Origin: Xylogone sp. PMI_703
Taxonomy: Eukaryota; Ascomycota; Leotiomycetes
Direction: 5' to 3'
DNA: 64,000 bases
NCBI GenBank assembly: GCA_021399445.1
Contig: JAJTUQ010000002.1
Coordinates: 3,968,001-4,032,000, forward strand
How positions within the stretch are numbered: position 1 is the first letter of the stretch; each line of letters starts with the position of its first letter. Shown here piece by piece: positions 33,971 to 45,786 of the stretch. The notes under the pieces were generated by a model. It did no database searches. It had not been told where the DNA came from and saw only the letters and a program-made list of their open reading frames with translations. A program made the position numbers and the translations under genes.

Positions 33971-36900
33971 GTTGGTTGAAGTGGTTTACTCGATGGATGG
34001 ATGGTGCCTGAATGGGAGATGATATAAAGATGGGTGAGTTGAGGAGGAAGTGAGTCATGCGGTGTACAAGGGAGTTTGACCACTTCAGCCTTCTTAGCTA
34101 CAGCTTTGGAAGTTATTGAATTATAGGAGGTCTTCATATTCTGAGACAGCCTTTAAATCTATGAATCCAATTTCACGACTATCAAAATAAACCACTTTCC
34201 TAGCTTCTTGTACGATCAACCCGGGCCGCTGCCTATTTGCATCTTGCAAAACACCCAACGGTCTCTTTCTCTTCTCGATAACTTTCCACACGACTAGTAC
34301 CTCTGATGCATCTCACAACTTAACTCATGAAATTGAAGTTTTAACGTCTTCCCAATAGGTAGCACTTTATGCCCTCGCACATAAAATAGTGCATATATGA
34401 ATAAAGTCTGCATTAAAAATAGTATGGATGACAACTGAAGAACTCGGAGCGGAATTACTTTAATACGGCATCACTGAACTGTTAGGCACGCAGGCCACCA
34501 AACTACCCTAAAATTCCCGCAACTTGTCAAAATGACGAGAAAAATCAGGGAGCGCCGCAATAGGAGCCCACACATGCCGAGGTGCCGAGCTTAGGTCGCT
34601 TTGCCCGCTTGGGTGGGATTTGGGTCCAAGGCTGAGCATGCTTTGGGACGGGGCACGTGAGGTGTGCATTGCGTGTGGATGTGCGATCCATGTCCCATGC
34701 TGCTGGGTTGCTGGTTCATGATCCATTCTGCTTATTCCCGCGCGTCTTTTATGGGTCTATTTATTACTTTGGCCCTGGTTATTCGATGGAAGGCATGGAA
34801 TCTACTGCATCATGACACGAACGGGGACGAAGCGGGAGTCCCCCGTAGATTGAGAAGGAAGGAAAGGGCGGAAGGGAAGTAGTTGGGCTGTCTGTCGGTC
34901 TGTCTGATACTTATATAACGCTGCGTCATGCAGCTGCTCTAAGGTCTGCTTGCTGCAAGAGCTGTGGTGTTTTCCCAATTCAATGTCTGTAAACGGTAAG
35001 CATTTGTTATGCTGTTGGAGATTCGTCATCTTGCGACCTTGCCCAACGTACGTTGCGAGCTCTCTTGAACGTCGCACAAACAGGTGTCTTGAGGCCTTAC
35101 CCAGTATTTGGGCGCTCTTGGGGTGGCTTGGAATAAACTGGAAAGAAATAGCGGCCAAGAGACTTCAGAAGTGGATAGTTCGCTCTTGCGCTTGGAGTTG
35201 AGAGACTGCGCTTGAAGAGAAAAAAGAAGAATGCCCCATTTTCCAGGGAGTTAAGTTACTGCGCTGCCCAGTTGCGGGATCAGCGCCCAGGTTTATGGAT
35301 GGGGGCATTTCCGCTCTTATGGGTGCTACGGGTATTACTTACTGTGTACGGCTCAGTTACTGAGCATTGATTGAACCAAAAGAGATGACGGGTATGGTCA
35401 TGATTATCCGCTTGCTCCATCTGTACGAGTAACTAATCAATTTCTTCTTCTGTACTTTTTTTGCGCGACTTTTCTTCTCAATTCGTTGCTGCTGCTGCTG
35501 CTGCTGCTGCTGTGCGTTATTATTTTTATTGTGCACGCAAGGACCGTTCTACAGCTCCTCCCCTGGCTGCTCTTTTCTCTCTCTGCCTCTCTCGTAATTA
35601 TTACCCAATTGTCCTCAGCCATGTCTCCATCCAATCTCATCGTCCTCAAGATCCTCTTCTTACTCTGCTAAACTCCATTAATCCCCAATAATCCACCACA
35701 GACGCGCTCGCAGGAAACGCATAGTAATCCGTGAGAAATCAACACGCCAAACCCGTCGGCAAAGAGCGCACGAGCGGCAAAGCTTAAACCCCGCAGGACA
35801 ATCCCCCCCGGCTCCAGCCTTTGCTCCGTTCCTCCTGCAAAAAAGCACACAAACCCACCGCAGCGAGAGAAAACCGAACAAACCACTCGCAGGACCCCGT
35901 TCCCCTCGATCGAGCTTTCAACGCCGCCACCACGACCCAATTCCGCGGTTCCAATATACATAACAACCCAGACCACCCTCCACCACCCCCCGGGAATTCC
36001 AGAACCGCGAATCTTTCTTCCTCTGCGTCATACATATACTTCGACTCGACCCGATCGACGAGCAAAGCGTTCCCTACTACTTTGCGCGAATTTCTCCCGT
36101 TCGCAAAAGAGATACTTACGTGGAGTCGAATTCAATGTGACTGGACGGTGTGCCTCTTTCCTTCGGTTTTTCTCTCTGGTCCTTGGAGAGTGAGTTGGAT
36201 GCGCACATGTGCGGCTTGCTACACCGGCACCGGTAGCACAGCATCCAGAGCAATTCCTCCCAATTGCGCGCTGTATCCAAGACCGCTTCGTCCTCCCAGG
36301 AGTTGCTGCGCGTGACCCCCATGTGGTATTTTTCCAGGCAGTCTTCGCTGGTTCGTCACTAGGTTGGAAGGATTGGAATAAAAGGGAACTTTTACGTCTA
36401 CATTTCGTTGGGCTGGCCGTCTGAGAGGAAATTTTGCGGCGCAGGAGAATATAAAAGGTTTCGCGGATAGATATATATACCTACTGGGGCACGGAGAAGG
36501 GAACGCTTATGAGAGCGCAAGTCTGGCTATATCACCATCCGGAATTGGTATAGCATATTGGTCTGGAGACATACGGTCAAGAGAGAGACAGTGAAAGAAG
36601 CGCCCTTGACATCTGGACTACCCATTGCGCTCCACGTTGCAAGACAGCCTGGTCTGAAGTAGGGCTTTCCGTTCTAGGTCGAGTCCTTGCATCAGGGAAA
36701 GCAAAGTTACTGTGCAGCTGCGGCCACGCTGTGATTTGGCAAGCCGAGCATCCCAGTTTTCTCGTGCTTACCGTCGCACAAGAAGGGAGCTCACAGGACT
36801 TCCTCCCGACACTAACTGGTGTCACCGTAACTCGTTCCTCGACCCTGCAGGAAACGGGTGATACGCTCATTTTAAAATAAAAGAGGGAAAAAAGGGCAAA

Positions 36901-37062
36901 GAAATTGGCTGGCTGCGGAACTTGGCGCCCTATCTTGGCCTGCAGTTGGTGTGGTTTCGCAAGAACTATACCAATCTTCCAAGTATTGGTTGCCGATTTC
37001 GAGGTTTGATCCGCGCAAATACGAACGCCAGCTGAAAGGAGAGCCTGGGAGCCAATACAAAA
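33971..37062. other. 3.1-kb intergenic region, probably including a long acuK leader
   Basis: Between divergent genes. The right half (about 35400-37060) is pyrimidine-rich on the + strand, with a (GCT)8 run and many short open frames without family matches. Long leaders are common for fungal regulators, so part of it may be 5' UTR of the AcuK gene. No conserved protein was recognised. Confidence 0.45.
35488..35511 (+). repeat. (GCT)8 microsatellite
   Basis: Eight uninterrupted GCT units in the putative leader/promoter of the AcuK gene. It is a simple sequence repeat that could vary in length between strains. Confidence 0.9.
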
Positions 37063-39481
37063 ATGCCGGGTAATACGGAGATAGAAGGGGTGGATATCTC
37101 GGACGAGGTCTCAGAGAACGAGTATAGTGAGCACGAGCACGAGGAAGAACACGAGCATGAGCATGAACCAGACTCTGTAGGCAAAGACGATACTGAGAAT
37201 GCGGATATGGCTGAACAGAAGATCAAAAATGAAGATGAAAACGGTCAGGCTGTCAAGAAGCCCAAGTATGATCCTAAGGACCCGTTGAGGCCCAGAAGGA
37301 AGAAGGCGAGGAGAGCGTGCTTTGCCTGCCAGAGAGCACATCTTACATGTGGTATGTCTATTCTGACTAGTTTCGTTGTTTTCTCCATATGTATCAGATA
37401 CTGCTTGCAAAGATACTTCTTTCTTTTCCTGCTATTGATATATCCTCTATTCGAGGCTCTGGCCTCCTTTTCGTAGTCGCAAAGGGGCGCAGTTGATGCA
37501 GTTCATCTCTGGGTTAAAAAAAAGAAAGGAGGAAAGAAGGAAGGAGAAAAAGATACGACATATCTAATGCTATAATTACAGGAGATGAACGTCCTTGTCA
37601 GCGGTGTATCAAGCGTGGACTAGCAGACGCGTGTCAAGATGGTGTTCGAAAGAAGGCTAAATACCTTCACGATGCGCCTCCGGAAGCTCTGGGGCCAGTT
37701 TTAGGCCCAGCATACGCCCAGCTACACCAGAATCGGACGAACGGATCAGTGAACACAAATACAACTACTTCAGATAATACTGCTCCTGGTATCAATACCT
37801 TCTTCCCTCCGGCCGACACGTTCCCCGTGTTCTCTAATACCCAACAAAGTGGGATGCCACCTCCGCAGGCACAGATCTCCTTTACTAGTCAACAAAGTCC
37901 TCTATCACCTACATTTACCAGTCCTATTAGTCGGAGATCAACAAATCCATTACAGAGCCTCACAGGTTCAAACGAGGCCCAGAGTACCTTCAACGGACCT
38001 CTGTTTGATCCAAGCAATCCTGCGCTCTTCAACTTTGATCTCGAAGGCCTCAACTTCGACAACCACTACGGAGCGTTGGAATTTGGAATGCTGGGTCACA
38101 TGTCCTCTGGCGCTGCTGAGACGCCGCCTCAAGATAATCGTGGCTCCATTTCACAGCAAAGCGTCAGTGACGTAGGATTCAACGGTAGCGTGTATAATAA
38201 CGCTGGGCAGTTTGGACCAATGTATCCGAATGCTCAGGATGCGATGCTTACTGATTATCCTGCGATGGATCAGCAGGGAAAGAACATTTATGCGAGCCAA
38301 ATTCATCACGGTCTGCCACATGCCTACTCTATTGCGACTGGGCCTGCAAGTATGCATAGTCCTAGTACCGATGCAAGTCCACAACCCAGTCTCGTCAGCT
38401 TCGATACGTCGCCAACTGCGACAACATATACACCTAGCGCACCAAACAATCATAGTCGACGACAGCACGAGGTGAAGAAGAGTTCCAAACTTGGTCCCGC
38501 TGCTGTAGCTGGCTCCAAGCGATCTCGAGATCCTTCATCTATCTACGATACTGTCAAGGAACCATATCCTTATACCATGGGTTTCCACAGACTGACCGCA
38601 TTTGTCCAGCGGCGGTTCTCTGCGAACAAAACTCTAAAAATTGCCAAATCACTCGCTTCTATTCGACCTTCCTTCATCTCCTGCACTAAAACGTTAAATC
38701 GCCAAGACTTGATATTTATGGAGAAGTGTTTCCAAAGAACACTCTTTGAGTACGAAGACTTCATGCTGAATTGCTGCACACCTACGATAGTCTGTCGAAG
38801 AACGGGTGAAATCGCGGCCGTGAACAATGAATTCACTCTCCTTACCGGCTGGAAGCAAAGCGTGTTACTGGGTAACGAACCAAATCTCAATATCAACACT
38901 GGTCGGAACAGTTCCGATGCAAATAGCTCCGGACCTGGAAGTTTAAACAACACAGGAAAGGCCGGTCTCACCACGCCGAGAATACGACCCATCCAACTTG
39001 GAGTGGAGTTAAAAGAGGGGCCCCATCCAGTCTTTGTGGCCGAGCTCATGGATGATGACAGCGTGATTGACTTCTACGAGGACTTTGCACGTCTCGCGTT
39101 CGGCGATAGCCGAGGCAGCGTGACGGCGAAGTGTAAGCTGCTGAAGTATCAAACTAAAGAGGATTTAGAGAAGGCTGCCAATGAGGAAGCGAAGAGTAGC
39201 GGTGATGGAAGCAAGAGCCAATTCGCTGGGAATGGAATCGGTGGAATGGGGAACCGAGTTCGGGAGATTGATGGAGAGCACGGCATCGCGAGGCTGCAGA
39301 AGGATGGAAAGCTGGATTGCAGTTATTGCTGGACGGTGCGACGGGATGTCTTCGATATTCCAATGTTGATTGTTATGAACGTAAGTCATTCCTCTTGATC
39401 CGCGGTCTTCCATTCGTTCTCGTCAATCACCATCACGCTCTCGGATTACTAACAAAACCATAGTTCTTACCTTGCATATAA
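37063..39481 (+). CDS. acuK: AcuK/ERT1-type Zn2Cys6 regulator of gluconeogenesis with PAS-like domain
   Basis: Three coding exons (37063-37351, 37582-39380, 39464-39481) give 701 aa. An acidic His/Glu-rich N terminus (residues 18-35) precedes [20 protein letters not shown] and a zinc cluster with Cys at 86, 89, 96, 102, 105 and 114 ([21 protein letters not shown]), then [10 protein letters not shown], the diagnostic wording of AcuK/ERT1. A long Ser/Gln/Asn-rich linker follows. A PAS-like domain is seen near [26 protein letters not shown], and the C terminus includes [18 protein letters not shown] then FLPCI from an 18-nt last exon. AcuK with AcuM activates phosphoenolpyruvate carboxykinase, fructose bisphosphatase and related genes on gluconeogenic carbon. 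Length and order match orthologues, so I consider it functional. Confidence 0.93.
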
Positions 39482-40599
39482 ACCATCTAAACCCCACGCT
39501 TCACAGAAAGAATATGAATTAGGATGTTACGAACAAAAAAAACCAAGAAAAAAAATATTACTATGGGACTACCTGCATGGGGGATATATATGGCGCATTT
39601 TAAGGCTTGGAAAAAAAAAATTCAAATTTTTCATTCGGGGAATTCGTACACAGGAATAAGGATCTTAACACAATGGATCTCCACTAGCTTGTCACTTTCT
39701 CAAGAAGGCTACAAGAGTCTGGACCGTCCAACCCCCATTACTTCTTTCATCGCACAGGGAAGGCGTTTTGACTTTCTGATGATAACATTTTCTTCTTCTT
39801 TTGACTTCTTCCTTATACCACCTATTTTTATCTTCACGATACGGGAAAGGTTCAACGCTGAGCGGAAGGATTGTTTCCCTCATATATTTTCTCACGATTA
39901 CTTTTTGTGGTTGTTGTTTGGTAGAGGTTGGCCGGAGTGAGAAAAAGAATGGGAAAGAACAGAAACGGAAAAACGGCGGTTATGCATTCTAGGGAACATG
40001 AAGATGGGCTCTTATTTTTTTCCTCCCCTTTTTTTGGCCTTTCCTTCTTCTTGATACCAAATAAAGAAAGCTTCTATTCAATGAAAATTCATCCCATCCC
40101 ATTCCATATATTTGTACAAGCACAGATATGTTATATGCGTGTGTAGTTACGTTGTGATTAGTCCTCCGTGATGTCAGCGTTAATAATTGTGGAGCCCTGT
40201 CTGCACTGCTTCTAGATCCTCCCTTCTGAATTAACAGAAAAGGCATAAGAGGGTCCCCGACGTCTTGCATAGAACCTTCGGGATGACTATCGGTCCGCTT
40301 ATCGCGATAACCATCAACACCCCTCTCATTCACGTATATTTCTTCCCTCCCCCCACCACAGCCTTGCAGATTAGTCAACGCTCTTCGTTTTCTATTTTTT
40401 TAACCTCCACCGGCATTGTTGGGATTGATATATACCTCTTATTCTTCGCAATTCCTTGAGCAGGTTATATACATTCAACCTTTTTTCAGCTCTCTCTATC
40501 TGATTATCTCATTCCCTTGTGGGAGTTTGAAAGCAATCGCGGGGCTACTAGGGCTACTAGGACAGAAGCACATCGAGACCTATTAAATTGAGAGGGAAT
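39482..40599. other. Intergenic region
   Basis: About 1.1 kb, rich in A and T homopolymers (for example 39608-39618 and 40015-40035), forming the 3' flank of acuK and promoter of the riboflavin kinase gene. Open frames here look non-coding. Confidence 0.45.
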
Positions 40600-41350
40600 A
40601 TGCCGCCTAATGGACCCCGTCCGGAAGTCATTGGGCTGGAGACTGGGCCTGAAGCTCCGTACCCGCTGCGAATGAAGGGCAAGGTTGTTTCTGGCTTTGG
40701 AAGGGGGTCGAAGGATGTATGTTTCTCTTTCTTTTAATTTCCTTGTACTCGCTTTTCCTATCTTTTCCACTAGAACCAATGACCTCACCCAAACAATCTG
40801 AAATACGATATCCGGAAAACTACATAATTTGCTAACAAGGTTCTTCTAGCTCGGCATCCCCACTGCAAACATCCCCGTCGACAACGTCTCCTGGATCGAA
40901 ACAGCCCCCAGCGGCGTCTACTTTGGCTGGGCCGGCATCCAGCTCCCCCCCTCACACCCAGATCTCTCCGCCCCTCCATCCCCTCCACCCTCCACCTCCG
41001 CCGCACGACCAGATACCTCTCCCTCCTCGACCACCGTGGTCCCGCACGACCGCGTCGAGGCCGGCTGGCGACTCTTCCCCATGGTAATGTCAATCGGGTA
41101 CAACCCTTTCTACAAGAACACGGTGCGCTCAGCGGAAGTGCATGTACTACACAAGTTCTCGAAGGACTTCTATGGCTCGGAGATGGCGATCAGTATCCTG
41201 GGGTATATTCGGCCGGAGTTTGATTACGTGGATGTGGAGAGCTTGATTAAGGATATCGAGACGGATATTGAGGTTGCGAAGAGGAGTCTTGGGAGGGAGA
41301 AGTGGGGATGGGAGGGGGAGGGGAAGTGGCTTTGGGGTGAGGAGGAGTGA
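40600..41350 (+). CDS. FMN1: Riboflavin kinase (ATP:riboflavin 5'-phosphotransferase)
   Basis: Two exons (40600-40716, 40850-41350) give 205 aa. The enzyme phosphorylates riboflavin to FMN. Family features are in order: [20 protein letters not shown] joined to [10 protein letters not shown], the G-x-GRGSK-LG-x-PTAN nucleotide/flavin loop; [37 protein letters not shown] with the catalytic Glu; [10 protein letters not shown]. The splice junction falls inside the GRGSKD/LGIPTAN loop, which makes the exon join secure. A proline/serine-rich insert ([20 protein letters not shown]) between strands is a low-complexity loop of variable length in filamentous fungi. It is an essential housekeeping enzyme and appears intact. 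Confidence 0.95.
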
Positions 41351-42752
41351 TTGGGATTGATTGAGGTTATAGACGGAGTTTCTTGCAAATTGGTGGGATA
41401 GACGAGGATGGTGAGAGGGTTGTTTTGAGCGGGAATGGTGTTGGGATTGATGATATGGAGTATGTGAGACGGATATATATGCTCTTCTGTGATGAGATAT
41501 GATGAAGCGGAACCTCGAGTATTTGGCATAGATTATTAGAATACGCTTGCTTATATTACAGAAAATATCCGAAATAAAGAAACCCAGTTGTTCTTTCCCC
41601 CTAGATATTCATATTCTCTTTTCTACACTTCGAGACCTCAAGTTGAAGTGGCTTGCTTACATACAGTATACATGCACTCACTTTGGGCTGCCAACTACCG
41701 TACCAAGAAACACAATGAACCGAGTTATGACGCATCATCTTATGCAGGTACAAGAAACATGTCAAAGACAAACAAAGAATAGGCACATCCATCAGACACT
41801 AGCGGTATGGAAGTGACGTGTAATACTGTACGTGTACATGCTCCTTGCATACCGCCTTGAGCGTCGAGACAGGTACCTGGAACAACGAGGCAGGGAGATT
41901 TGCAGGTGAAAATAGAGGGGTTGGGCGCGAGGCTGACAAGCGAGGGGAATGAACGGTGAGAACACAGACTGGTACGGAAATGTCACGGGAAGGTGGAATG
42001 TTGTAGTAAGTAATGCATGAATTTGATCAATTTACTACACAATTAGAATCATCAAATATTCATTTATGCTTCATATTGATCGTACAATACAGTAGATACA
42101 TTGGATTGAAGATGCCCAGAAAATAATATGTCAGTGCCTAAAGCATCAGGCACCAACAGCCTAGGCCCCACTAGCAACTATCAACATCAACCAGCGCACG
42201 GGCCCCAGGCGCATCCCGCCTCCGAATTTCCAGCAAACCACAACCCCTGTTCCATCCTTCCATTATTCCTGCCACCCAAAAGTTGCGGGAAGGAAAAGTC
42301 AAATGGCAGGGAAACGAGTACAGCAGGTACAAGTAGCAAAGCTCCCGCGGCTTTGCTGCGAGATTTCTGGATCCTCTCCCTTCCTCCTCTTCTCCATATA
42401 CCAAATCTTGAACGCATTAACATCGAAGCTCAGAAAGCAGTGATCTTTTGTTTATCTCTACCGATAAACAACGCACGGAATTTCAGACGAGGCTAGAAGC
42501 GTATTTGTTGACTTTGTCAGCCTTGTGTTTGTACGGTGTGTAGCATCACCGTAGCAAAGGTGTGTTTGTTATTTTCTCTCCAAGCCTCATTTTTATGAAA
42601 TATGAGAAGGCTAATAGTCTTTTTCTTCTAGCTCTTTAGAAATCCTCTAAATAACTCTACCTTTGCGCACCTTTCTATCCCCAACCTCGTCAACTCTTCC
42701 CATCCTCACTCCAACCTTCTTCCACACAACTTCCACATAACAGCCGTTCAAA
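41351..42752. other. Intergenic region
   Basis: About 1.4 kb with no supported gene. The last 150 nt before 42753 are strongly C/T-rich on the + strand, as in leaders of well expressed fungal genes. The open frame at 42128-42496 is long but has no recognisable family and no clear coding bias. Confidence 0.4.
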
Positions 42753-42926
42753 ATGACAAAATCAAACGACGTCATCGCCATCATCATCATCGTTCTCTTC
42801 CTCATCCTCGCCCTCATCGCCTTCGGTATCTACAGATTAGTCACCATGGCTCGAGGCAGTGCTGGCAGCAGCAGTAGTAGCGGCAGCGGAAGTGGGAGCG
42901 GGACTGGAAGTTTAGCGGACGATTGA
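42753..42926 (+). CDS. Small single-span membrane protein with Ser/Gly tail
   Basis: A 57-aa frame starting MTKSNDVIAIIIIVLFLIL, followed by ALIAFGIYRLVTMARG and a Ser/Gly-rich tail ending LADD. Residues 7-28 form one clear transmembrane helix, the following short basic segment (YRLVTMAR) would face the cytosol by the positive-inside rule, and the tail looks disordered. The ATG has a good fungal context (TTCAAAATGAC) and lies behind a pyrimidine-rich leader, and third positions are C-biased (ATC ATC ATC, CTC), suggesting a real, well expressed gene. Tiny fungal membrane proteins of this kind include PMP3-like and stannin-like peptides, but I do not recognise this one, so no function is assigned. 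Confidence 0.6.
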   Translation: MTKSNDVIAIIIIVLFLILALIAFGIYRLVTMARGSAGSSSSSGSGSGSGTGSLADD

Positions 42927-44078
42927 TGGAGAATAATCATTGTCTTGCTTCTGGATTTCGCTTTATATCCTTTCTCAACTCTTCCTGCGCCCTTGCTCTC
43001 TACTACTGCTCCTACAACCGTTCTTCTTTCCCCCGACCGACTCGAACAAACACCGTTCGAAAAATACTCGGCAGTCATCTTCTGGGGCTTCTCATACAGT
43101 GGTAGTTTTGGATATATTACCACATCTTCTTCAGCTCTTATTTCTTCGAGAGCAAGAGGACATTTTCTCACAACATCTGAAATATCGTCACCGATTCGGA
43201 TGAGATGTTCTCAGATTCTTTGGTTTACTTTTTGGGTACGGCAGATGTGCGGGTGTGTTAATGAATTGGACGAGAGACGCAATAACCGAGTAACTTGCTC
43301 GACATGTTTGAAAATGACCAGGATGAAAGGTGTTCTACGACGGGGAATGGGGGCTATCTGATGAGATGATTTATAAAATGTGTATAATGTATAGCACGAA
43401 ACAGCATGGGGATACGGCGCAATTGTTTTATGGGGATTACATACATATGTTTTAGGAAGCATTGTCTTTTTATATATTATACATATGCGGCAGATGGGAT
43501 TATCATCTAGCACTTCTGGGATATAGATGTTTGAATGAAGACCAATACGATCTATGATGTACACTCTCGAGCGCAGTATTGACTTGGAAGTATGAGCACC
43601 GTAATAACGTATACAATTCAATTAATCTAATCCAGACAGTAATCGAGGGACAAACAAAGCAGGGCAGACTCCAAGGTGTTTTCTTTCTCCGCTACAGCCC
43701 AAAAAATATAGGAAGGATATCGAGCGAATCCAGACCAATCGCCTCAAATCAGCGCCGAAACTGCCTTGCCAAACCGATCAAGAAAACTTAACAAGACTTG
43801 AAAATTAAAGCTTCGGGCGGTGGACAGATTGCAAGGAAACAAAGAAAAAAGAGAGCTGCCAATTGCTGTTTTGTACAATGCGTAACAGTTGATAATCCGC
43901 TTAATTCCCCACCCCTAAACCACCAATGCCATTCCGTTCTTCTATCCTGAAAAGCTTTATGCAAAGCTTATGGTCGTATCTCGTATCTAGACCATGCGTG
44001 CCAATGCCATCATTTCTCATTGCTCAGGGTCGTCCTTCTCTCGATGATTCCTCATGTAAAGTTGTTGAAGGACTAAGT
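42927..44078. other. Intergenic region
   Basis: About 1.15 kb of 3' flanks between the small membrane-protein gene and the convergent CDK gene. Open frames at 42945-43361 and 43211-43621 overlap each other on opposite strands and look accidental. Confidence 0.4.
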
Positions 44079-45228
44079 TCAGTGGTAGCCATTCTTAATG
44101 GTCGGTGGGTAACCCCGTCCTGAGTAGGCAGAACTACCCTCCTCAAAATATGGATGCATGCACGCTTGTTTTGCGGAGATACGACCAGCTGGATCGTATA
44201 CCAGCATCATCTCCAGTAGGTCTAGTCCGTGTTCGTCAAGATTTGCGACAAGAGGTGAGCTCATGTCGCGTTGCCACTTAGGGAAGGAAGATTTGAAGTC
44301 GGGGAAGCATGTCTTGTCGTTGACTCCAGGCCATTCGGCTTCAGTAGGGGTACCTAGAAGTCTGAATACATCGTTAGCTTCTGTCACACTCAACCCATGC
44401 AAAGGCGGAGAAATTACCGGAAGATCTTGAAGATCTCGTCGATCTCAGAATCTCCAGGGAATAATGGCTTTCGTGTGCACATCTCAGCAAATATACAACC
44501 GACAGACCACATATCGACGCCAGTAGAATACTGACGGCCTCCCAACAAGATCTCTGGAGATCGGTACCACAGTGTCACGACTTCGTGGGTGTAGGTGCGC
44601 AGTGGGACACCAAACGCACGAGCCAAACCAAAATCTGCAAGCTTGAGATTGCCATCTCGGTCGATCAGCAAATTCTGTGGTTTTAAGTCTCGGTGAAGGA
44701 CTCGATGGCTATGGCAATATCGAACACCTTCACACAATTGGCTCATAAATTTCTTGACCATCGCGTCACCCAGTCCAAGGCGGCCCAAGTCTGGTCCACT
44801 GCCCTCTGGAAGAGCCTTACCTCTGCCACCATCGCTCACAGGTAGAGCTTCCATGTATTTCTTCAGGTCGAGGTCGAGGAACTCGAAGACGAGGTAGAGT
44901 TTGTGGCCATCAGCGTGAACGATGTTAAGGAGGCGGACGATATTGGGGTCGTTCATTTCCTTGAGGAGGGAGATCTCTCGAATAGCTGTACTGGGGACTC
45001 CTTCATCTTCAGCTTCGAGGCGGATCTTCTTCAGGGCTACGATTCGACCGTTGTGAAGGAGGTCTTTGGCTTTGTAGACCACACCGTATGTGCCTGAACA
45101 GATAGTAAATATTAGTCAAGGAACTGGGGCACTCGTGCCGTGCAGGCAACCATGTATTGATTCAGAGCTATAAATAAGTCGATTGGCTTACCCTCTCCTA
45201 TCTTTTCCAGCTTCTGATAGTTTTCCAT
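44079..45228 (-). CDS. cdc2: Cyclin-dependent kinase CDC2/CDC28 (PSTAIRE kinase)
   Basis: Three exons (45228-45192, 45093-44418, 44361-44079) give 331 aa. The glycine loop is GEGTYGVV with Thr14 and Tyr15, the Wee1-type inhibitory sites. Lys34 is the ATP lysine, and the exact PSTAIRE cyclin-binding helix is at 46-52. [13 protein letters not shown] and the activation loop [19 protein letters not shown] with its activating Thr are all present, as is the C-lobe [13 protein letters not shown]. These identify the main mitotic CDK rather than PHO85 or a transcriptional CDK. A hydrophilic insert of about 20 residues ([20 protein letters not shown]) after helix D is typical of filamentous ascomycetes. 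The first coding exon is only 37 nt. Essential for G1/S and G2/M progression. Confidence 0.96.
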
Positions 45229-45786
45229 GATGTGAGATGTCGTTTGTTCTGATCAAAAAAAGAATGTGGTGAAATAAAGAATGCTAGGTAAGCTCTGCTT
45301 TTCTGTGTCTGTGTTGTGTTTGCGGTGGGACCAGTTAAATGAGGGGCAACAGGGTCAATCTAAATTAAAAGAAGCATTTGCAAGCTGAAGACACCGAGTT
45401 TTTGATCTGAACGAGGAATTCCGGAGCAGAGCCGTGGAAGTGGTTGTCGGACAGGTCGTACTGGTTGCCAGGAGTTGATGGTCGAAGGTGCGTCGTTGTT
45501 AGCTGTAAACAATTCCGTGGGCGCGAAAGTCAACACACTGAACGCGAACGGCGTGTGGATTCGCTAAAAGCTGCCAGCGCTTCTGGTTCCTGAAGACCCA
45601 GAAAATCGTACCCCGAAAATTTTATGTCAAACCTGTGTCTGACATAAAGTTACTCCTCTTTACCAGAGTTTAGGATTCAAGACTCATAATATTTTCTTAA
45701 CATTTCATGGTTAGGTCACTGGATTCTAATAATCTAGATTTGAGCCAGAAGCAACCGGGTCGACTTACTAGACACTCCAGTCGCCC
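45229..45786. other. Divergent promoter region
   Basis: About 560 nt between the divergent CDK and AlkB-type genes, presumably carrying both promoters. It contains GGCGCGAAA near 45520, similar to an MCB/E2F-like word, which would suit a cell-cycle gene but is weak evidence alone. Confidence 0.35.

Noticed and set aside
35821..36315. 164-codon frame upstream of acuK
   Set aside because: Begins at a non-ATG codon, is low-complexity proline/serine/arginine-rich, and shows no domain. More likely leader sequence.
42830..43171. Minus-strand frame opposite the small membrane-protein gene
   Set aside because: It is the shadow of the Ser/Gly codons of the plus-strand gene (proline/leucine runs) and has no domain.
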